DNA of 64,000 nt, taken from positions 64,001-128,000 of the forward strand of contig JAJEKV010000005.1 of NCBI GenBank assembly GCA_021234155.1, read 5' to 3'. The notes beneath the pieces were generated by a model. It saw nothing but the letters and a program-made list of their open reading frames with translations, had not been told where the DNA came from and did not search any database. Positions 23,594-34,556 of the stretch are shown piece after piece; within the stretch, counting starts at the first letter, position 1; every line of letters begins with the position of its first letter. Both the position numbers and the translations under genes were made by a program. Source of the stretch: Isoetes taiwanensis. Its lineage: Eukaryota; Streptophyta; Lycopodiopsida; Isoetales; Isoetaceae.

Positions 23594-24350
23594 TATTGTT
23601 CTTATTTTCAACAATCGCATTCAGCAAGTTTACCTCATCTTCATCAACAATCTTTTCACCTTCTTCATGTTCTTGTGCAATAAAAGCACCAGCAGATTTC
23701 CTGCCTTCCCCTCGACCTCTTGATGCACCTCTACCTCTGCTAGAGCTGCCTCTACCTCTTCCAAGTTCCTTTGGAGTAGGACACTTAGATGCCAAGTGGC
23801 CTTGACCACCACATGTGTAGCAATAAAAACTCTTTTTCTTGAGCTTAGGACAATTACTTTTGACATGACCGGGTTCATGATGTAAATAACATATGATTTT
23901 ATCTTGTCTTTTACCAAAGATACAAAATTTGGGTTTCCTCTTCAACTCCTTTTACAACCCTTTTTTTGCTCTACCTCGTTTCTAATAATTGTTTGCCCTC
24001 TTCCCTGTTCTTAGCAATGTTTCTTATGAATAAACTCAGCTGATCATTATCTACAATTGCTCTAGCAATTGCTAAAACCTGATATCTCTCAGTGAGATCT
24101 ACTCCAGCCCCACTAAGATCAGCCACTATATTATCAAACTTGTTAAAAAAATCTGAAACATCATCCTCATCATGTAACTTAAGATTTCTGAGCTCTTTAT
24201 CCAATAAATCTATTTGTGATGAGATTTTCTCTTCATAATGTTTTAGCATAAACATCCACATCTCCCTAGGACTCTTGTTTCTCAATTTTAGCCTAATTGT
24301 AGGACTAACCTTTGAAGCAATGATCCCTTGTGCCTCTTTTCACTTTGGCC
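23594..24350 (-). pseudogene. Copia gag with zinc knuckles
   Basis: The capsid part (23971-24285) has KSPREMWMFMLKHYEEK and DFFNKFDNIVADLSGAG, typical of Copia gag. A shift separates it from the nucleocapsid part (23577-23945). The latter has one perfect zinc knuckle, CYTCGGQGHLASKC, and one with the second Cys replaced by His, CYLHHEPGHVKSNC. An Arg/Gly-rich and acidic tail follows, cut by the MITE. Confidence 0.8.
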
Positions 24351-24359
24351 AAACTAGAT

Positions 24360-24550
24360 CGACCCTAGCTCCACTACTTTCTCCAGAGGTAACTTCTTCA
24401 CTACCGGCAAGATCTCCTTCCCGTCCCTTGGGGCGGGTTTTTTAATCCGCAAAGAATCCAGCTTTTGTCGTTTTTGTATTGGGTCCCATAGACCGATTGG
24501 TCTCCGTGGACGATAAAAGTACCTTCCTTCCTTCCTTCCTTCCTTCCTTT
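24360..24550 (+). mobile_element. LINE 3' end fragment with TTCC-repeat tail
   Basis: GGGCGGGTTTTTTAATCCGC (hairpin with T loop), then GGGTCCCATAGACCGATTGG and GTGGACGATAAAA, and finally six or seven TTCC-type units (24522-24549). The same series ends the LINE remnant at 60191-61480. The fragment lies in the N-terminal part of Copia gag. Its left edge is uncertain. Confidence 0.55.
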
Positions 24551-24746
24551 GCAGCAGAGGCATTAACAACACTGGAACTTGCAACTGTGGTTGCAACACC
24601 TGCAGTAGGATCCACAAGTCTTCTACTTCCAACACATGTTTCACAAAGATCCTTCGGTGATCCGGAAACCGGGCCCTCCTTTTGTAAACTTCAATCCGTT
24701 GCCAACAATCCAGCTCCAAAACGGCTAGACATATCTCCCAACCTGT

Positions 24747-24758
24747 GCTCTGATACCA
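24747..24758 (-). other. Copia primer-binding site
   Basis: On the minus strand TGGTATCAGAGC lies two bases after the 5' LTR. This matches the 3' end complement of plant initiator tRNA-Met, the usual Copia primer. Confidence 0.9.
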
Positions 24759-24760
24759 GA

Positions 24761-25275
24761 TGTTAGAATCAAAGCTTAGAATATGAACTCAAGTATATCA
24801 AGTATAAGCTTCTGCCTCTTCCAACCCACACCTATCTCTTCATCTGCAACAGATACGTACTTCTCTCCCCATCATCCATACATATATGAATATTTTCTTG
24901 CCAATCTGGACATATCCACTTGTCAAATCGTGCATGCCCTTCATATAGAAAGTTTTCCAACTAGCCTAGATAATAGGATGCCCTGCTGTCCTTAAGTTCC
25001 GGTGCCGTTGACTTTGACCGCTGACCACCAACCCAAAACCCTAAGTGGCGGGCGGGGGTACTAAGCGATTTCTGGCGGCGTAGCAACCTCGTGGGTAGTA
25101 CCGCCCGCCACTTTTCAATTTCGAGCTTTTCTTTCTTGCATTCTGCGCCATCGCTTCTCATGAATGTTTGTATGAATCCTCCTTAGCCTAGGGAGCCAAA
25201 ATGTGGTCACTAATCCCCTTATGTGCTCGAATATCACATGACACACTCTTATGCAATGACCTCATTTTCCTAACA
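24761..25275 (-). repeat. Copia 5' LTR
   Basis: A 515-bp LTR with TG...CA ends and short terminal repeat TGTTAG/CTAACA. It is uninterrupted and followed by the TAACC duplication. Confidence 0.9.
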
Positions 25276-25815
25276 TAACCATTAAGAGGCATACCAAGGG
25301 TCATGGAAACCCTAACCCTAACTGATAGCCTATGTAAGGCAACCAAACCCTAACTTTCCCTTTTTCGTCCACCGTCCTTCTGAGCCCCATTTGGCAAGCT
25401 TCAAGAGTCAATCCCGGCTCCCAGGTCCGCTCGAAAGCACCCTAGCTCGCCGATTTCTTTTCCGACCGCATCTCCAAGCAAGACGGCGACATGAAAGCAT
25501 TCCGGAAAGGGGAGGAGGGTAAAAGCACTGTGGTGTATAAAAACGCATTTTGACGCCACATTTTGGCACCACCTTTGTGGTAGAATCAGTGGTGCATACC
25601 GGTTTTAGATTGCGGAGTGCTTAATTAATGAGGCCGGTTATTTTGAATTTTATGCCACGTCATTGTCCACCTTTTGAATTAAGAAAAGAATCACCTCTTC
25701 CCTCTGTTTTTGCCGCTTCTTGCCGATTGAACCCTAATGGAGTTTAATTGAACGCCAATCGGTTACACGATGAAATCTCTCCTCAAACAAGAGATTGTGC
25801 CCCCTTTAAGATCTA
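25276..25815. other. Unassigned sequence right of Copia
   Basis: No gene is recognised. A short AACCCTAACCCTAAC run near 25301-25318 resembles the plant telomere unit but is only about two units long. CACCAC-type and GTGGTG words near 25530-25600 are partly inverted, without a clear terminal repeat. Confidence 0.35.
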
Positions 25816-26299
25816 AAGAAGCTTTGGGGTGACAGAGTTCCAAATAAATGCTACAGTGTATTTTCCCCAAATGTTTTGTTCAAACCGAAAAATTAAGGCA
25901 TATGTTTTCTTGTACAGATTGAAGAATCGAGCAATGAACAATACAAAGAGTTCATGCAAATTTACAAAAGAATTACAGGGAAGCCACATACATGGGGTGG
26001 AATGGCTCGAAACAGGCGTGGCTTATTATCGCATATAAAGGAGGAGGTGTTAATTGGAAGAGCTTCCGGATTATTATAAAACTCCCGATGAGAAAGCCGA
26101 GGCCAGTTCTTCTAGACCTAAAGAGAAAGCATAGGCAAATCCAACCCGACGAGGAGGAAAATAGTAAAAGTGACGAGGGATGATGAAGATGATAGGGAAA
26201 TAACCAAATCAGGTTCCTCTAGACCCACATTCAATCTGAACTCACAATCAAAAGTAAAAGCGGAGCAATGTTCTCCGAGACCAAAACATGCCATTGCAG

Positions 26300-26371
26300 G
26301 TATGTTCAATTATTAGTTGTCTTACAATAAAAAAATCTCAAGTTTGATCTAGATTGTTTCTATCAACACAG
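26300..26371 (+). other. Predicted GT-AG intron of 72 nt
   Basis: Donor CAG|GTATGT and acceptor AACACAG are close to plant consensus, with a T-rich stretch before the acceptor. The reading frame stays open across the junction. Confidence 0.45.
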
Positions 26372-26519
26372 AAAAGGTAACATCAAATCCACTTCAAGAA
26401 TCAGGTATGTCTACTACCATTTTGCATCATGTTGGCTGTATTGTCATGTTGTGTCTCTATGATGCGCAATGGATGCCGAAGCGATAGATGAGGGTGTGTG
26501 GTGGTGGTGAGTTGTTGGC

Positions 26520-26900
26520 ATCCACCATGTCCCACACCACACCCCACGATCTTCCACCGCTACACTCTACCATCTCCCACCGCCACACTCCACCACACAC
26601 CACCACCACACTCCACCACCACCACACCACACCACCGGACTCCACCATGTCCCATACCACACTCCACCACCACCACACACCCCACCACCACCACCACCAC
26701 CACACCTCACCACCACCACACACACCACCACCACCACCACACCCCACACTCCACCACCACCATACCACACCCCACCACTACACCCCACCACCACCACACA
26801 CCCCACCACCACCACACCACACACCACACCACCACCACCACACAACCACCCCCACCCCACCACCACTACTACACACCACCACCACCACCACCACAAGTGT
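26520..26900 (+). repeat. CAC-rich microsatellite inside a predicted intron
   Basis: About 380 bp of imperfect CAC/CCACA repeats lies within the predicted intron 26405-27066. Open frames with His/Pro/Thr runs come from the repeat. Related GTGTGGT words continue to about 26990. Confidence 0.85.
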
Positions 26901-27377
26901 TGTGTGGTGTGTCTTGTGGCAGCGTATGTTGTGTGGTGTGTGGTGGTATGTGGTGTGTGTAGAGACTACCTTGTGTTGTGGTGTGTGTGATTGTGGTTTT
27001 CCATCAAGACGCGGCTTACCATATATGTTAGAGACTGATATATACGTAGTGTTTTGTTTTGCGCAGACTATGGCAGACTTGTGAAGGAATGGTTGGCTGC
27101 AACATCGCCTAGGTTTGATAGATGCAAGCAACGCATTGCAAGCAAACGAGGATAGGAAAAATGATATCAAAAGAAAGATTGAGTTGATGGAGCATAAAGC
27201 ATCAGAAATTAGAGCTGATTTGCAACAGATGGCAATCAATCATGACAAAGAACAAAGCAAAGCAGAGGGTGTTCGGGTTGTAAGTGAACTAAAGGATGAA
27301 GAGCTAAATGGTACAAGTGTTGCCGGGCTGAAACGATTAAATAAGGAATTCAATGTAAACCTAAAATTGAGCTAAAG

Positions 27378-28100
27378 GTATGTGAAGACTCATCACTGGA
27401 GTCTGCTACCCGAATGCAAAGATTTGAGATTTTTTCTGAGCGTAGTGGTCATGACACTCCTTTAGATCCCGTGACTTCCAATGCTTCCCGAAGGCGTAAG
27501 AAGAGGGTGATGAAGGTTGTCCATTTTGTGGACGCTTGTCCCAAATGGGAGGGTAAAATGTTGTCGGGTTGTGATAGCGTAATGCGCCACCAAGAGATCA
27601 CATTCCATGTCTATCACACCATTTGAGGTAAATATTATCATTCTAACCCTCGCCTAAAGACTCTATTGATTTTGAATTTGTTTTTTGCGACACTCTAGAA
27701 CCTCCGCCGCAGCCCCGGGCCAGGCCACATTATGACCGAGACATGGCTTTTGGCTTTTGGTGTTCGAAAGTGGTACCACAAGAACCAATAGACACAAGTA
27801 AGTCCAAAGAGGGGTGAAAGCAAGGCTTGGGAAGTCTCGATGCTTGTACTCAGGTCTCTTTCATCCCGGGCTTAGTCTCTTCCATCCCGGGGCTTAGTCT
27901 CTTTTGCTTGTCTCTTTTGCAAACAATATAGATTCCGCAAACAAGTGCCTTAACTAATGTTTACCGATGTTGTCAGCTGTGTCTACTTGAATTTAGTGTT
28001 TGCAGAATTGTAGAAATTTGAGACCAAGGATATCCAACAGTTATCCACCGATCAGTTATGAGACCGCAAGATACCTCCCGGTTGTACCTAGAATTCACCC
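27378..28100 (+). other. Coding-like remnant without recognisable domain
   Basis: A frame at 27414-27626 includes FEIFSERSGHDTPLDPVTSN and a basic stretch RRRKKR, ending at a stop. A consensus-like donor, AGGTAAATATT, follows near 27627. The rest has no long frame. TCTCTTTCATCCCGGGCTTAG is followed by a near-identical duplicate at 27858-27905. Confidence 0.3.
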
Positions 28101-28400
28101 CATTTGATAATTCAAGTCAATCCCACCGAATACCGCATGGAGACTCCAAAACGAAATCTGGATAGTCAACTCGAAAATCAGACAAGTAAGTACCGATGCC
28201 ACATACATGATTTATTTTTGTATTTTCCAGGGTCTTCCTATTTTCAATTATGTTGCGTAGATAAATGCTACCGCAAATGGAAGCCACGACATAAGAGATT
28301 CCTAGTGCATCTGATTTAGGGGGGGGGAAATTAATTCCTTTGAGATTCATTTCAGATGGGTCCTTCACCGTAAAAAAAGTTTTGGTGTGAATATGAGCCA
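28101..28400 (+). pseudogene. Coding-like piece with one predicted intron
   Basis: Sequence to about 28182 reads as a short frame ending in a good donor (CAA|GTAAGTACC). TTTTCCAG near 28231 is a good acceptor. The product is not recognised. It may be an exon of the phosphatase relic that follows, or filler. Confidence 0.3.
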
Positions 28401-28412
28401 AACGCGGATGCG

Positions 28413-29155
28413 GTGATGAAGTTGACAAAGAAAACCCCGATCCCGACAAGATGCGATCGCTCAACGAAGTCCAATACAACCTCAACCAACAAAACCAAGA
28501 GGTTAACTGAAATTCTCCTTGTTCTGGATTTTAATGGGGTTTTAGGCAAGTTTTATGACTTGAAAGAGAGGATCCCCGCGATCGGCCGAGCGTAGTGACC
28601 ATCCGTAAATTGAACCAAAAGTGCGCGCAGCTTAGGCCTGGATTTCAGGAGTTCTTAGAATGGTGTTTTTCAAAATTTGAGATTGCATTGTGGTCCAAAG
28701 ATGGCTAAGAGTAATGTTGACTTGTTTAGAAAGTTGCCGCAGGAATATAAGGGCGCATTTCTTTTTATTTGGAATCGGATGAATTCAACACAAAATTAAA
28801 AGTGGTTAATAAGCCAATTTTCCTTAAGGATCCGGTCCAAAGTGTACCAGAAATTTTGGAGATACCAGGTGACAAACACATTGTTGATAGATGACGTTAG
28901 ATATAAGGGTTCTCGCCAACCACCAACACAATGATATGTCCAAATAGGTTTGCTCCCGGCTGTGTTGGATTCCAATTTCCTTTGGAGCAACTCAAACCAT
29001 GGTCGGAGGGACTTCTGGCCGCAGAAAAGTGTGCCGCCTTTTATGTGAAGGAACATCAAATGTGGAACATGTGGGATTCTCAAGAGTCAAGCAAGAATCG
29101 TGATGAAAATGCTCGACAAGTATTTTTCATAAATGAATCTTGTAAAACTCTTTGA
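28413..29155 (+). pseudogene. FCP1/HAD-type phosphatase pseudogene
   Basis: The family holds HAD-superfamily phosphatases related to the RNA polymerase II CTD phosphatases FCP1/SCP. Recognisable blocks in order: ILLVLDFNGVLGKFYD (28513-28560), where plant relatives often have DLNG in place of D-x-D; LRPGFQEFLEWCFSKFEIAL (about 28632-28691); NVDLFRKLPQEYKGAFLFIW; NKPIFLKD; TNTLLIDDV with the conserved late Asp pair (about 28870-28896); and CPNRFAPG...LKPWSEGLLAAE. At least three shifts separate them and there are in-frame stops, so no active enzyme is made. The block order is complete, so it derives from a real gene. Confidence 0.65.
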
Positions 29156-30390
29156 AAGTCAATATAAGTAAAAGAATTTCTATGATATGTGTTGTACTTT
29201 TTCAATTTAAAATATTTGAATGGATTGTGAGCAAATGTTCTTGTGTGTGTGTTTAGAACTAGAGATGATAGAGCTTCGGGCAATCCCCCTAACTATCTAA
29301 AGCCAAATACACATCTGGAAGTGGTGGTGAGTGGAACTCAAACCGCCGCGGATTAACTCCACAAACATCAAAATTTTGGAAGCCGACACGCAAATGGTTC
29401 AATGATCAATTGATCCTCCTCTTCTCAAGGTGATACTTTCTTATCTGATTTGTGATCATCGATTGTGCCGGATGATATGCATATGTTTGGCATACATGGA
29501 ATACTACTTGATTCTCCAAGGAATGAGCCATCCCTTTCATTTCTTTGACCCTCTTTTTCACTCGACATTGTCCAAGGACACAAATAGTTACAAAACAAGG
29601 GAAACATGTGAATCGGATAAGTGCCAAGACATGTTTTTGCCCGCTTGTGATGGACATCACGGACCTTTCGATTGTAAAGCCACGCTGCGTTCTCCGCACG
29701 CAGATATAAACCGGGGATATATCACTTTGATAGCTCGGGCTTGCATGGCGTATGCATATATTGAGAGGTTAGTGCTTGCTCATTGCATTTTGTTGTTGTG
29801 GCACAATGACAACAAACTTTGAGTGCAGTGTTCCGGAATTGCTTGGACACGTAATTTCAGCTTTTACAACCTCGGGGATGTTGTGAAAATTTCTAGAACG
29901 CCTCTTCAAACCGATGGTCATTCATGTGGCCCGCCAGATGTTTGTTTATGCACAAATTTGTGAGGGGGTACTTAAAAGGAGTGAATATATTGTTGCCTGA
30001 TCTAGTAAGTCAACTTAAATGCAGTACACAAACCAAACTCAAGTATTGACAAAGTGTGGTTAATCGCAGTCGTGGACATTTTTACTGGGATCTAGTTGAT
30101 GTTAGAGTGTTCATGCTTGAAGTTTTAAGATTAGAAGCAACAAAAGTGGAACCGGAGAGGAACATATGTATTGGGAAGTATGTAGGTGCATGAGTCACCT
30201 CGCACTTAAATCATCGTGATATCTTTCTTATGTACATAATTGTTATTGTAACCTCGATTCATTTTTCAATGAAAATTCATATTCAATTCATCTCACAAAC
30301 AAAGGAATCAAGTGTTTCGTAAGAATTCAAATCTTCAAAAAGAAATCAAAACAAACTCATTTTCACAAACCGGCTACAAAACTTCACATG
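29156..30390. other. Region without recognised gene
   Basis: The longest frame (29430-29822, plus) encodes 130 residues rich in His and Cys with no recognisable motif. TTTTTCAATGAAAATTCAT near 30260-30285 looks like plant 3' UTR sequence but proves nothing. I would not call a gene. Confidence 0.35.
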
Positions 30391-30399
30391 AGTTAAGAA

Positions 30400-32880
30400 A
30401 ACTACGTAATGGTTTTACATTTCATCATCATCGAAAGAACTTCGTAAATTCTGTAAAATTTTCTCCTCATCTAAAGGATCCAAGCCTATATACAGATCCG
30501 CTTTTGACGCTTAGTTGGTGGCATGTGAAGTCCGATTGCACGTGACCGGTGGTTGTGAATACTATGCCTAAAGGCGTTCATGCAAAGATCATAGTCGACG
30601 CTGATCTTGCACCCTTCTTGTAATACATACCTTCTATGACACTATCACCGCGAGGTACCATGCGGGGATAGGTTCTATAACGCACAAAATTAAAATTTCG
30701 ACGATAAAGTTAAAAAATCACCGTATTTTTTTAATAAAACGTGTTAGCGATATAAATACCTCGTGGTAGGAAAAAAAAAAATCTTGGCGTCTGTGAAAAC
30801 CGCCGATAGCGTCTGTGAAAATTTTTTCGGCGTCTGTGGAATAGAAGAAAAGCGGCGGTTGAAAGGGCCGGGCGACGACCGGCGTCGCCGAAAACTAAAT
30901 GATAGCGTCTGTGAAAATTTTCCGCGTATGCTATCCCGACCATTCAGCGTGCCTGGCGGTAGCGGTGGTGAAAAAATCTGACAAAAATCTGACCAAAAAA
31001 CAATTCCGGGCGTCGGAGGATTTACTGCGTCTGTAACTCTAAATCGGCGTCGCAGAAAAAGTCATCAGCGTCTGTTGTGGCGTTGTTTTCGCGTCTGTGA
31101 AAAATTTTGGTTTCAGCGTCTGGCGGATACGAAGGTTTCCCGTCTGTAGAATTTCCAGCGTCTGTGATATAGTTACCAGCGTCTGTGAAAATCTTCAAAA
31201 CGCCGGAATTGTTTTGCCGTATTTTTTATGCTTTTATACGGCAAATTTGTGTCAGACATACAATTCATAATGTATTCGCATAAAACGCATACCAGATTGA
31301 ACCTATCCCCGTACCATGTTCCATTGAGTTGGAAGTCTTTCTCCACTATCCATTTTGGTTTTGTGCACATCGTAATCCAAAATTGGAACCCTCATCATTC
31401 CCTTTCGAGCAACAACAACAAAATTATCACCAACTCTAAGTGCCTCGCTAACATCGTGGGATTGGAGGAGAACAAGGACCTCTTTGATTTACGGTCCTCA
31501 ATGTCGGCGATGCACATTGGAGGATGGTACAATAACTTGAAGTTTCCAATCATCAACGTAGTGCTTGTTCACACAACTATCCCACATGCCATCCAAGCAA
31601 AGGCCGCAGGAAGCATGAAAGTTCCCTCGCAGTAAAACCGCAATGGAGATTCAGGATTGAATGCATGTACACAATGGATCCGCCTAGTGTCCAAAATCTT
31701 TTCTCGCACCCCATGCTTTCTTTCTATCTATATCCTCCACCTTGACTTCCCAAAAGAACCTTTTTATATTCTTCCTCTTCTTGGGTTTTGATGTGTTCAT
31801 CCACTCTGATGTTCCACAAGTAAACATCTCTTCTAAGAACTTCTACCACTTCATGAGCATTACCCAATTTTATGCTGCTTTGTATTTTAATTGCGCTTGT
31901 CTTAACCATCTCTTCAACTCAGCAAGAAACTTTGCCATCGTGTTCACCTTTCAGTGGTTAGAACCAAAAAATTCCACATCATATAGACATCGATTGTCGT
32001 TTGTGTACCTAGCCACAAAGTAAAATGGTCTAGAAGCCTTGAATTGAGATCTTCGCACCATCCTAAAACACATAATGTCTCTTTGGAACCCTTCCTTTCG
32101 CTCGAGATATTTGTGGTGCTTCATGAAGCAAAGTGTTGCACCTAACAAAGTATCGTGTTCCCCTATCATCCGATACATAGTAATGTGTTTCCTTGATAAT
32201 CTCATCCGGCCAAAGTCATACCGAGTATGTTATTTGAACCAAAATGGTAATAAGGTTATTGACCCACAAGCATCGAGTGCACCTCCTCTTGTTCCTTGAA
32301 TGTATAGTTTCTCTGTAGAAAATCCACTTGTGAGAGACATGCATCCGGGGGAGATTCTCTAGAAGCTCCTTAAACCGCTTTTGCCACGCCATTGGTACAC
32401 GAAATTATGCGGTGGAAAGATTTTTAGACGCTCTTTCGGTTTATCCGAGCTCCTTGGGTTACATCTCATTGTCTTGATGAGTCGGGTCTCCTACCGAAAC
32501 TCGAGGCGTTGTCTTTTCATAGTCAATGTACTCCCATTTCACTTTCCTCTTGCCACTTCCTTCCATGGGGACAGTCCGAAACTTCTTGATTCCACACTCC
32601 TCACAATTTCCAAGGATGCACGCCTTCTTGTGAAACTCATCTAATTCACTCTTTGGACACAATATAGATCTCCACAAGCTTCCTGTACTTGCAATTTTAT
32701 CTTTGGTGTGCCCATTGACCAAGTTCATGTGATCTACAAGCATCGCAGTGCAAGTGCAATTCTTTGGATGTTTGGTTCTCATCCCATTGAGTCCATCCAC
32801 TAGCATTTGCATCCTCACGTCTTCTTTGAATGCAACATGCAACATTGAAGTCCTTCAATTTCACAACAATCCGGGTTTTA
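30400..32880 (-). pseudogene. Decayed repeat-associated protein (GSxHGK-type family)
   Basis: The minus strand keeps ordered blocks of a widespread uncharacterised protein often found in many copies in plant and animal genomes. They are CTCTAMLVDHMNLVNGHTKD and CILGNCEECGIKKF (Cys-rich N-terminal part, 32459-32845); WQKRFKELLENLP...SQVDFLQRNYTFKEQEEVHS (about 32390-32260, two frames); FKASRPFYFVARY and FFGSNH...KGEHDG (32040-31930); KLGNAHEVVEVLRRD (31870-31826); and VGDNFVVVARKGNDEGSNFW with MCTKPKW (about 31440-31340). Frames shift often and stops occur. A 649-bp MITE (30663-31311) splits the C-terminal part. The function of the family is unknown to me; copy number elsewhere suggests a mobile element. 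Confidence 0.55.
30663..31311. mobile_element. 649-bp MITE-like element with 7-bp target duplication
   Basis: Inverted ends CGGGGATAGGTTC (30663-30675 and complement at 31299-31311). TACCATG is duplicated exactly on both sides (30656-30662 and 31312-31318). The interior carries about ten copies of a GCGTCTGTGAAAAT-like word (30787-31195). No ORF. Insertion has split a coding relic, which validates the boundaries. Seven bases is between common classes; an 8-bp reading (GTACCATG) is possible if one end base is not part of the element, which would suit a hAT-like element. Confidence 0.75.
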
Positions 32881-33189
32881 GCTTCTCAAAAGCTCGAAGA
32901 GGCTAATCTTAATTTACGGATGTTGGTCCGTAAAACCTCTTGAACAATAGCATCCGCATGAAATGAACACTAAAGCTGTTAGGATGTTTATACCACACCA
33001 AACCATGCACCATACCATGCCCCACACTCATCATATTCACCGAAGCGAGCACTTGTGTGCATGTGGTGGTAATGTGGTGGTCGCAAAGATGTGGTGGTAG
33101 TCTATGGTGGTGGGATAGATGGGGTGTGGTGGGGTGAGGGGAGATTCTCGGATCATACATTAACATGCACACACCCACATGACACCATG
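32881..33189. other. Sequence upstream of the repeat-associated pseudogene
   Basis: No gene is seen. GTGGTGG-rich sequence (33060-33145) is followed by CACCACA-rich sequence, so the area is low complexity. Confidence 0.4.
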
Positions 33190-33285
33190 GACATAACGCA
33201 ACCCACACCACACCACACCACAAACCACACCACACCACACCACACCACACCACACCACACCATCACGACACCACACATCACATCA
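33190..33285 (+). repeat. ACACC pentamer microsatellite
   Basis: About 14 near-perfect ACACC units, interrupted by AAACC near 33222. Confidence 0.85.
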
Positions 33286-33868
33286 CATCACTTTTATCCT
33301 ATTTCTCATTCGACATAAAAATCTGCCTAGCCCGCTCTCATAAACACTTCAAATTGCATTACACCCGATAATAATTACATTCCTTTTCTAATCATTAGAA
33401 AAGGATCCGGGTCTAAATCCTGTTCCTACGCCCGATTTTTGGCGTTTCATTCCCAATTCAGCGCCAAATTGAAGAAGTTCATTCCGCAACATGGTAGGAG
33501 GGATGTTCAGAGATCACCTCGGCTATTGTAGGGTGAGCGAGGAGGGCATTCAAAGACATGTTAAGCAGGGGCTCGTGATAAATCTCGAAGGTGGATATGC
33601 CTAAATCCACCTTCTTTGCTTGATTTTGAATCCAACCTAAAGGCATACACCGGTGGATCGGATTTGGGCCTTCAATGGCTATGCTTGGAGTCGATTGATT
33701 GATGAAGAGAGCTCTTAGACGAGTTCATGAGCTTTATGTTACATCTTCTTTGCAAAGGGCAGGTATATTTGTTCTCTCTGTCACTTATGCGCTTCCGACT
33801 CTGCGAGGAAGCGGCGGCAAACCTCATCCTGTTAAATTCTGGGATGACTGCAGAAAGCTTAGATGCTA
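33286..33868. other. Unassigned stretch
   Basis: No domain is recognised. Short frames at 33672-33942 on both strands overlap each other and lack supporting features. Confidence 0.35.
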
Positions 33869-34042
33869 CGGCATGGAGATCACACGATGCGAAATCCATT
33901 GATTGCTACCTAATTGCAAGCAAGGCATTTCACGTCGTGTGATCTTTTAATAAAACAGAACATACATTTGAACAACAGAATAGATAGAAGCAAAAAATAG
34001 AGAAAACTTTTCTTTGAAGCAAAAAATAGATAGATACAACAG

Positions 34043-34460
34043 CTAGGGATCTTCATGATCCTCTAGCTGATTTTCATCATCCTCTAGCTGATTTTCATGG
34101 TCCTGTAGCTGAAGCCGTAAGGCTGCATTCTCATCCTCCGCAGCTCGGAGCTTCTTCTCCATATCTTCTAAGACTTTAATTGTGGGGTTTCAAGCGCCTC
34201 GGCCTACCTATGACTGAGTAGCCTCTTGGTACATGGCGAATGTTTTCCATGAGCTCAATGTCTCACTCATGCAGCAGCGCCCTCGTGAAGGCTAATCTGT
34301 CGACCGCCTCCATATTCTCGGCGACGAGACGGTTGTTTTCATCGTGGATCTCCTTGAATCTCTTCATCACCACTGCAAGGGTAATGTCCACGGGCAGCTC
34401 TGGGCGCTGGGGAGTGCTATCTTGGCATGGTCGCTTGCTAGAGGAAGATGAAGATGCCAT
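34043..34460 (-). pseudogene. Small coiled-coil protein gene, frameshifted
   Basis: The ATG at 34460 lies about 90 bp after a good TATA box. The N-terminus is Ser-rich with a basic patch (MASSSSSSKRP). A helix follows, including MKRFKEIHDENNRLVAENME. After about two shifts a second helix reads VLEDMEKKLRAAEDENAALR and ends with two repeats of the type ENQLEDD/ENQLEDH before a stop at 34043. The Glu/Asn/Leu pattern suggests a coiled coil with leucine-zipper-like spacing. There is no DNA-binding domain I can name. TTTTATTAAAA follows the stop at about 33945. Without the shifts it would encode about 140 residues. Confidence 0.45.
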
Positions 34461-34548
34461 CGGAGCAGAAGGTGGAAGGCAGAAGCCGGAAGTAGAAGAT
34501 GAGTAGAAGGCGGAAGGTGATCGGAGGTCAAAGTGGACATAGGTCTTC

Positions 34549-34556
34549 TATTTATA
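34549..34556 (-). promoter_or_regulatory. TATA box of the coiled-coil gene
   Basis: TATAAATA on the minus strand, about 90 bp upstream of the ATG, followed by a C/T-rich leader of plant type. Confidence 0.5.

Larger units (their letters stand above)
17912..25275 (-). mobile_element. Ty1/Copia LTR retrotransposon with nested insertions
   Basis: LTRs begin TGTTAGAATC and end CTAACA. The 5-bp target duplication TAACC is perfect (17907-17911 and 25276-25280). In minus orientation the order is 5' LTR, initiator-Met PBS, gag, protease, integrase, RT, RNase H, polypurine tract, 3' LTR, which is diagnostic for Copia. Coding frames have several stops and shifts. Three insertions sit inside: a LINE-derived element (18108-19803), a MITE (23319-23593) and a LINE 3' fragment (about 24360-24550). 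It is no longer autonomous. Confidence 0.9.
25816..27377 (+). pseudogene. Spliced but decayed gene of unknown function
   Basis: Coding character is shown by exon-like frames joined across consensus introns. One piece reads EQYKEFMQIYKRITGKPHTW (25935-25994). An acidic and Ser-rich piece follows, then GT-AG introns at 26300-26371 and 26405-27066. Splicing them leaves a continuous frame into YGRLVKEWLAATSPRF (27067-27117). After a shift, a Lys/Glu-rich probable coiled coil runs to 27372. I do not recognise the family. Several shifts argue for a pseudogene. It lies upstream of the phosphatase relic on the same strand and could be part of the same ancient gene. Confidence 0.4.

Noticed and set aside
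25301-25318. Interstitial telomere repeat
   Set aside because: Only about two CCCTAA units; too short to mean anything.
26488-27084. His/Pro/Thr-rich frame of 198 residues
   Set aside because: Translation of a CAC microsatellite lying in a predicted intron.
29430-29822. 130-residue plus-strand frame as a gene
   Set aside because: No domain, no promoter or splice support; an overlapping minus frame of similar length exists.
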